Shown: piece after piece, positions 13,267 through 14,142 of the stretch | Numbering within the stretch: the first letter of the stretch is position 1 | Layout: each line of letters begins with the position of its first letter | From: CAYSND01 sp964642235 | GTDB taxonomy: Bacteria; Bacteroidota; Bacteroidia; Bacteroidales; UBA932 | Assembly (NCBI GenBank): GCA_964642235.1 | Contig: CAZXOP010000043.1 | Location: 1 to 14,142, forward strand | Length of the DNA: 14,142 bases | Reading direction: 5' to 3' | Made by a program: the position numbers and the translations under genes | Notes under the pieces: generated by a model | What the model was told of the DNA's origin: nothing | The model's input: the letters and a program-made list of their open reading frames with translations, nothing else | The model's database searches: none

Positions 13267-14142
13267 ATGCAAGTATTTGACATAAAGAGATATTCCATAA
13301 ATGATGGACCGGGGATACGAATAACCATCTTTTTCAAAGGGTGTCCCCTCTCTTGTGTCTGGTGCCATAACCCCGAAGGGATCTCTCGAAAACAGAATAA
13401 GTTCTATAATCCCAATAAGTGCATTGGGTGCGGGTTGTGTGTGGAAGCATGTGAGTTCAATGCGCTTTCTATCTTGCCCGCGCCGGCATCTGGGAAGCCC
13501 ATAATCAGAGTGGATAGGGAGTTATGTACCCTTTGTGGGGAGTGCTCTAAAGTCTGTCCCACTAAGGCAATGGAACTTGCATCGAGAGCGTATTCCCTCG
13601 AAGAACTGATGGTGGAGATAGAGAAAGAGAGGGTCTTTTTCGAGCACTCCGGAGGGGGTGTTACCCTCTGCGGAGGGGAACCTCTACTCCAAGGAGAGGC
13701 ATTGTTTCCACTCTTGGAGCGTTGCGGAGCAGCAGGAATCCATCGTGTAGTGGATACCTCCCTCTTTGCATCACCGGAGCTGGTACTCGAAGTGGCGAAG
13801 AGGTGCGAACTCTTCCTTGTTGACCTAAAACTAATGGATTCGGAGCTTCATCGCAAATACTGCGGTGTCCCCAATGAGCAGATTCTCTCAAATATCCGAT
13901 TGCTCTCCGAGCGCGGAATCCCTTTTATTATCAGAATTCCATTGATAGAGGGGGTCAATGCCGACGAGGAGAACCTCCAAGCCTCCCGCAGCTTCCTCTC
14001 CTCGCTCCCCTCCTACCCACAAGTGGAGATATTGCCATACCATGATATTGCCAAAGGGAAACACTCCCGCCTCGGCTCCCAATATAACCCCACCTCCCTC
14101 CCCATGAAAGAACCAACCAAAGAAAAATTGGAGTATGTGAGG
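13267..14142 (+). CDS. hypE: Glycyl radical enzyme activase (radical SAM, HypE type), C-terminus cut by window edge
   Basis: This radical-SAM protein would install the glycyl radical on HypD by abstracting a hydrogen from Gly787. I translated 292 residues; the frame runs off the right edge still open, and the family is only slightly longer, so little is missing. The radical-SAM cluster motif is FKGCPLSCVWC with Cys26, Cys30 and Cys33 (CX3CX2C), preceded by NDGPGIR at 12-18. Two ferredoxin-like 4Fe-4S motifs follow: CIGCGLCVEAC (Cys52, 55, 58, 62) and CTLCGECSKVC (Cys87, 90, 93, 97). This is the layout of activases for dehydratase-type glycyl radical enzymes, as opposed to the shorter pyruvate formate-lyase activase. 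The SAM-binding GGE motif is in TLCGGEPLLQ. It starts 8 nt after hypD, clearly in one operon. The pairing with HypD is inferred from adjacency. Confidence 0.93.
   Translation, partial: MQVFDIKRYSINDGPGIRITIFFKGCPLSCVWCHNPEGISRKQNKFYNPNKCIGCGLCVEACEFNALSILPAPASGKPIIRVDRELCTLCGECSKVCPTKAMELASRAYSLEELMVEIEKERVFFEHSGGGVTLCGGEPLLQGEALFPLLERCGAAGIHRVVDTSLFASPELVLEVAKRCELFLVDLKLMDSELHRKYCGVPNEQILSNIRLLSERGIPFIIRIPLIEGVNADEENLQASRSFLSSLPSYPQVEILPYHDIAKGKHSRLGSQYNPTSLPMKEPTKEKLEYVR

Noticed and set aside
13661..14082. Minus-strand open frames over the activase gene
   Set aside because: The plus frame reads continuously with three iron-sulfur motifs to the window edge; the antisense frames are compositional shadows of a G/C-richer stretch.
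1..14142. Mobile elements, CRISPR arrays, defence or phage genes
   Set aside because: I saw no transposase or integrase motifs, no regularly spaced repeats and no terminal inverted repeats; the window is housekeeping, envelope and catabolic genes.

Overview
The window looks like a chromosomal segment of an anaerobic Gram-negative member of the Bacteroidota, most likely Bacteroidales. Three things point there. The gene families are typical of that phylum: a DUF4270 lipoprotein beside a one-domain glycogen-synthase-like protein, ftsX-DUF3098-uppP, DUF4294, and an S46 dipeptidyl-peptidase. Nearly every intergenic region carries a TAnnTTTG-type -7 promoter box. Most starts lack a Shine-Dalgarno sequence. 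The glycyl radical enzyme at the right end implies an anaerobic lifestyle. I see no mobile elements, CRISPR arrays, rRNA or tRNA.

Layout from left to right. (1) A minus-strand pair reads leftward: purN (purine synthesis), then an S46 exopeptidase cut by the left edge. (2) The plus-strand pair acpP-fabF (fatty acid synthesis) runs divergently from purN. (3) fabF converges, with overlapping stop codons, on a minus-strand pair: a short glycogen-synthase-like protein and a DUF4270 lipoprotein. (4) A plus-strand cell-envelope operon follows: ftsX, a DUF3098 membrane protein, uppP and an lpxH-like hydrolase, tightly packed. (5) It converges within 1 nt on a minus-strand DUF4294 gene. (6) Divergent from that is a two-gene plus-strand unit of unknown function: a cysteine-rich lipoprotein and a signal-peptide protein with a probable outer-membrane barrel. 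(7) The right end holds a trans-4-hydroxy-L-proline dehydratase gene (hypD) and its radical-SAM activase (cut by the right edge). These would convert hydroxyproline to pyrroline-5-carboxylate, which ProC, not in the window, reduces to proline.

Most of the window is ordinary housekeeping and envelope biology. The most unusual part is the roughly 210-base region before hypD. It has a promoter, a possible 24-residue leader peptide starting almost at the predicted transcription start, a hairpin inside that small reading frame, and then a second hairpin followed by seven T residues. This resembles a transcription attenuator controlling hydroxyproline use. Every other promoter-gene spacing I can judge here is about 50 nt or less. 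Second in interest are the cysteine-rich lipoprotein/barrel pair and the degenerate glycogen-synthase-like protein coupled by overlap to DUF4270.
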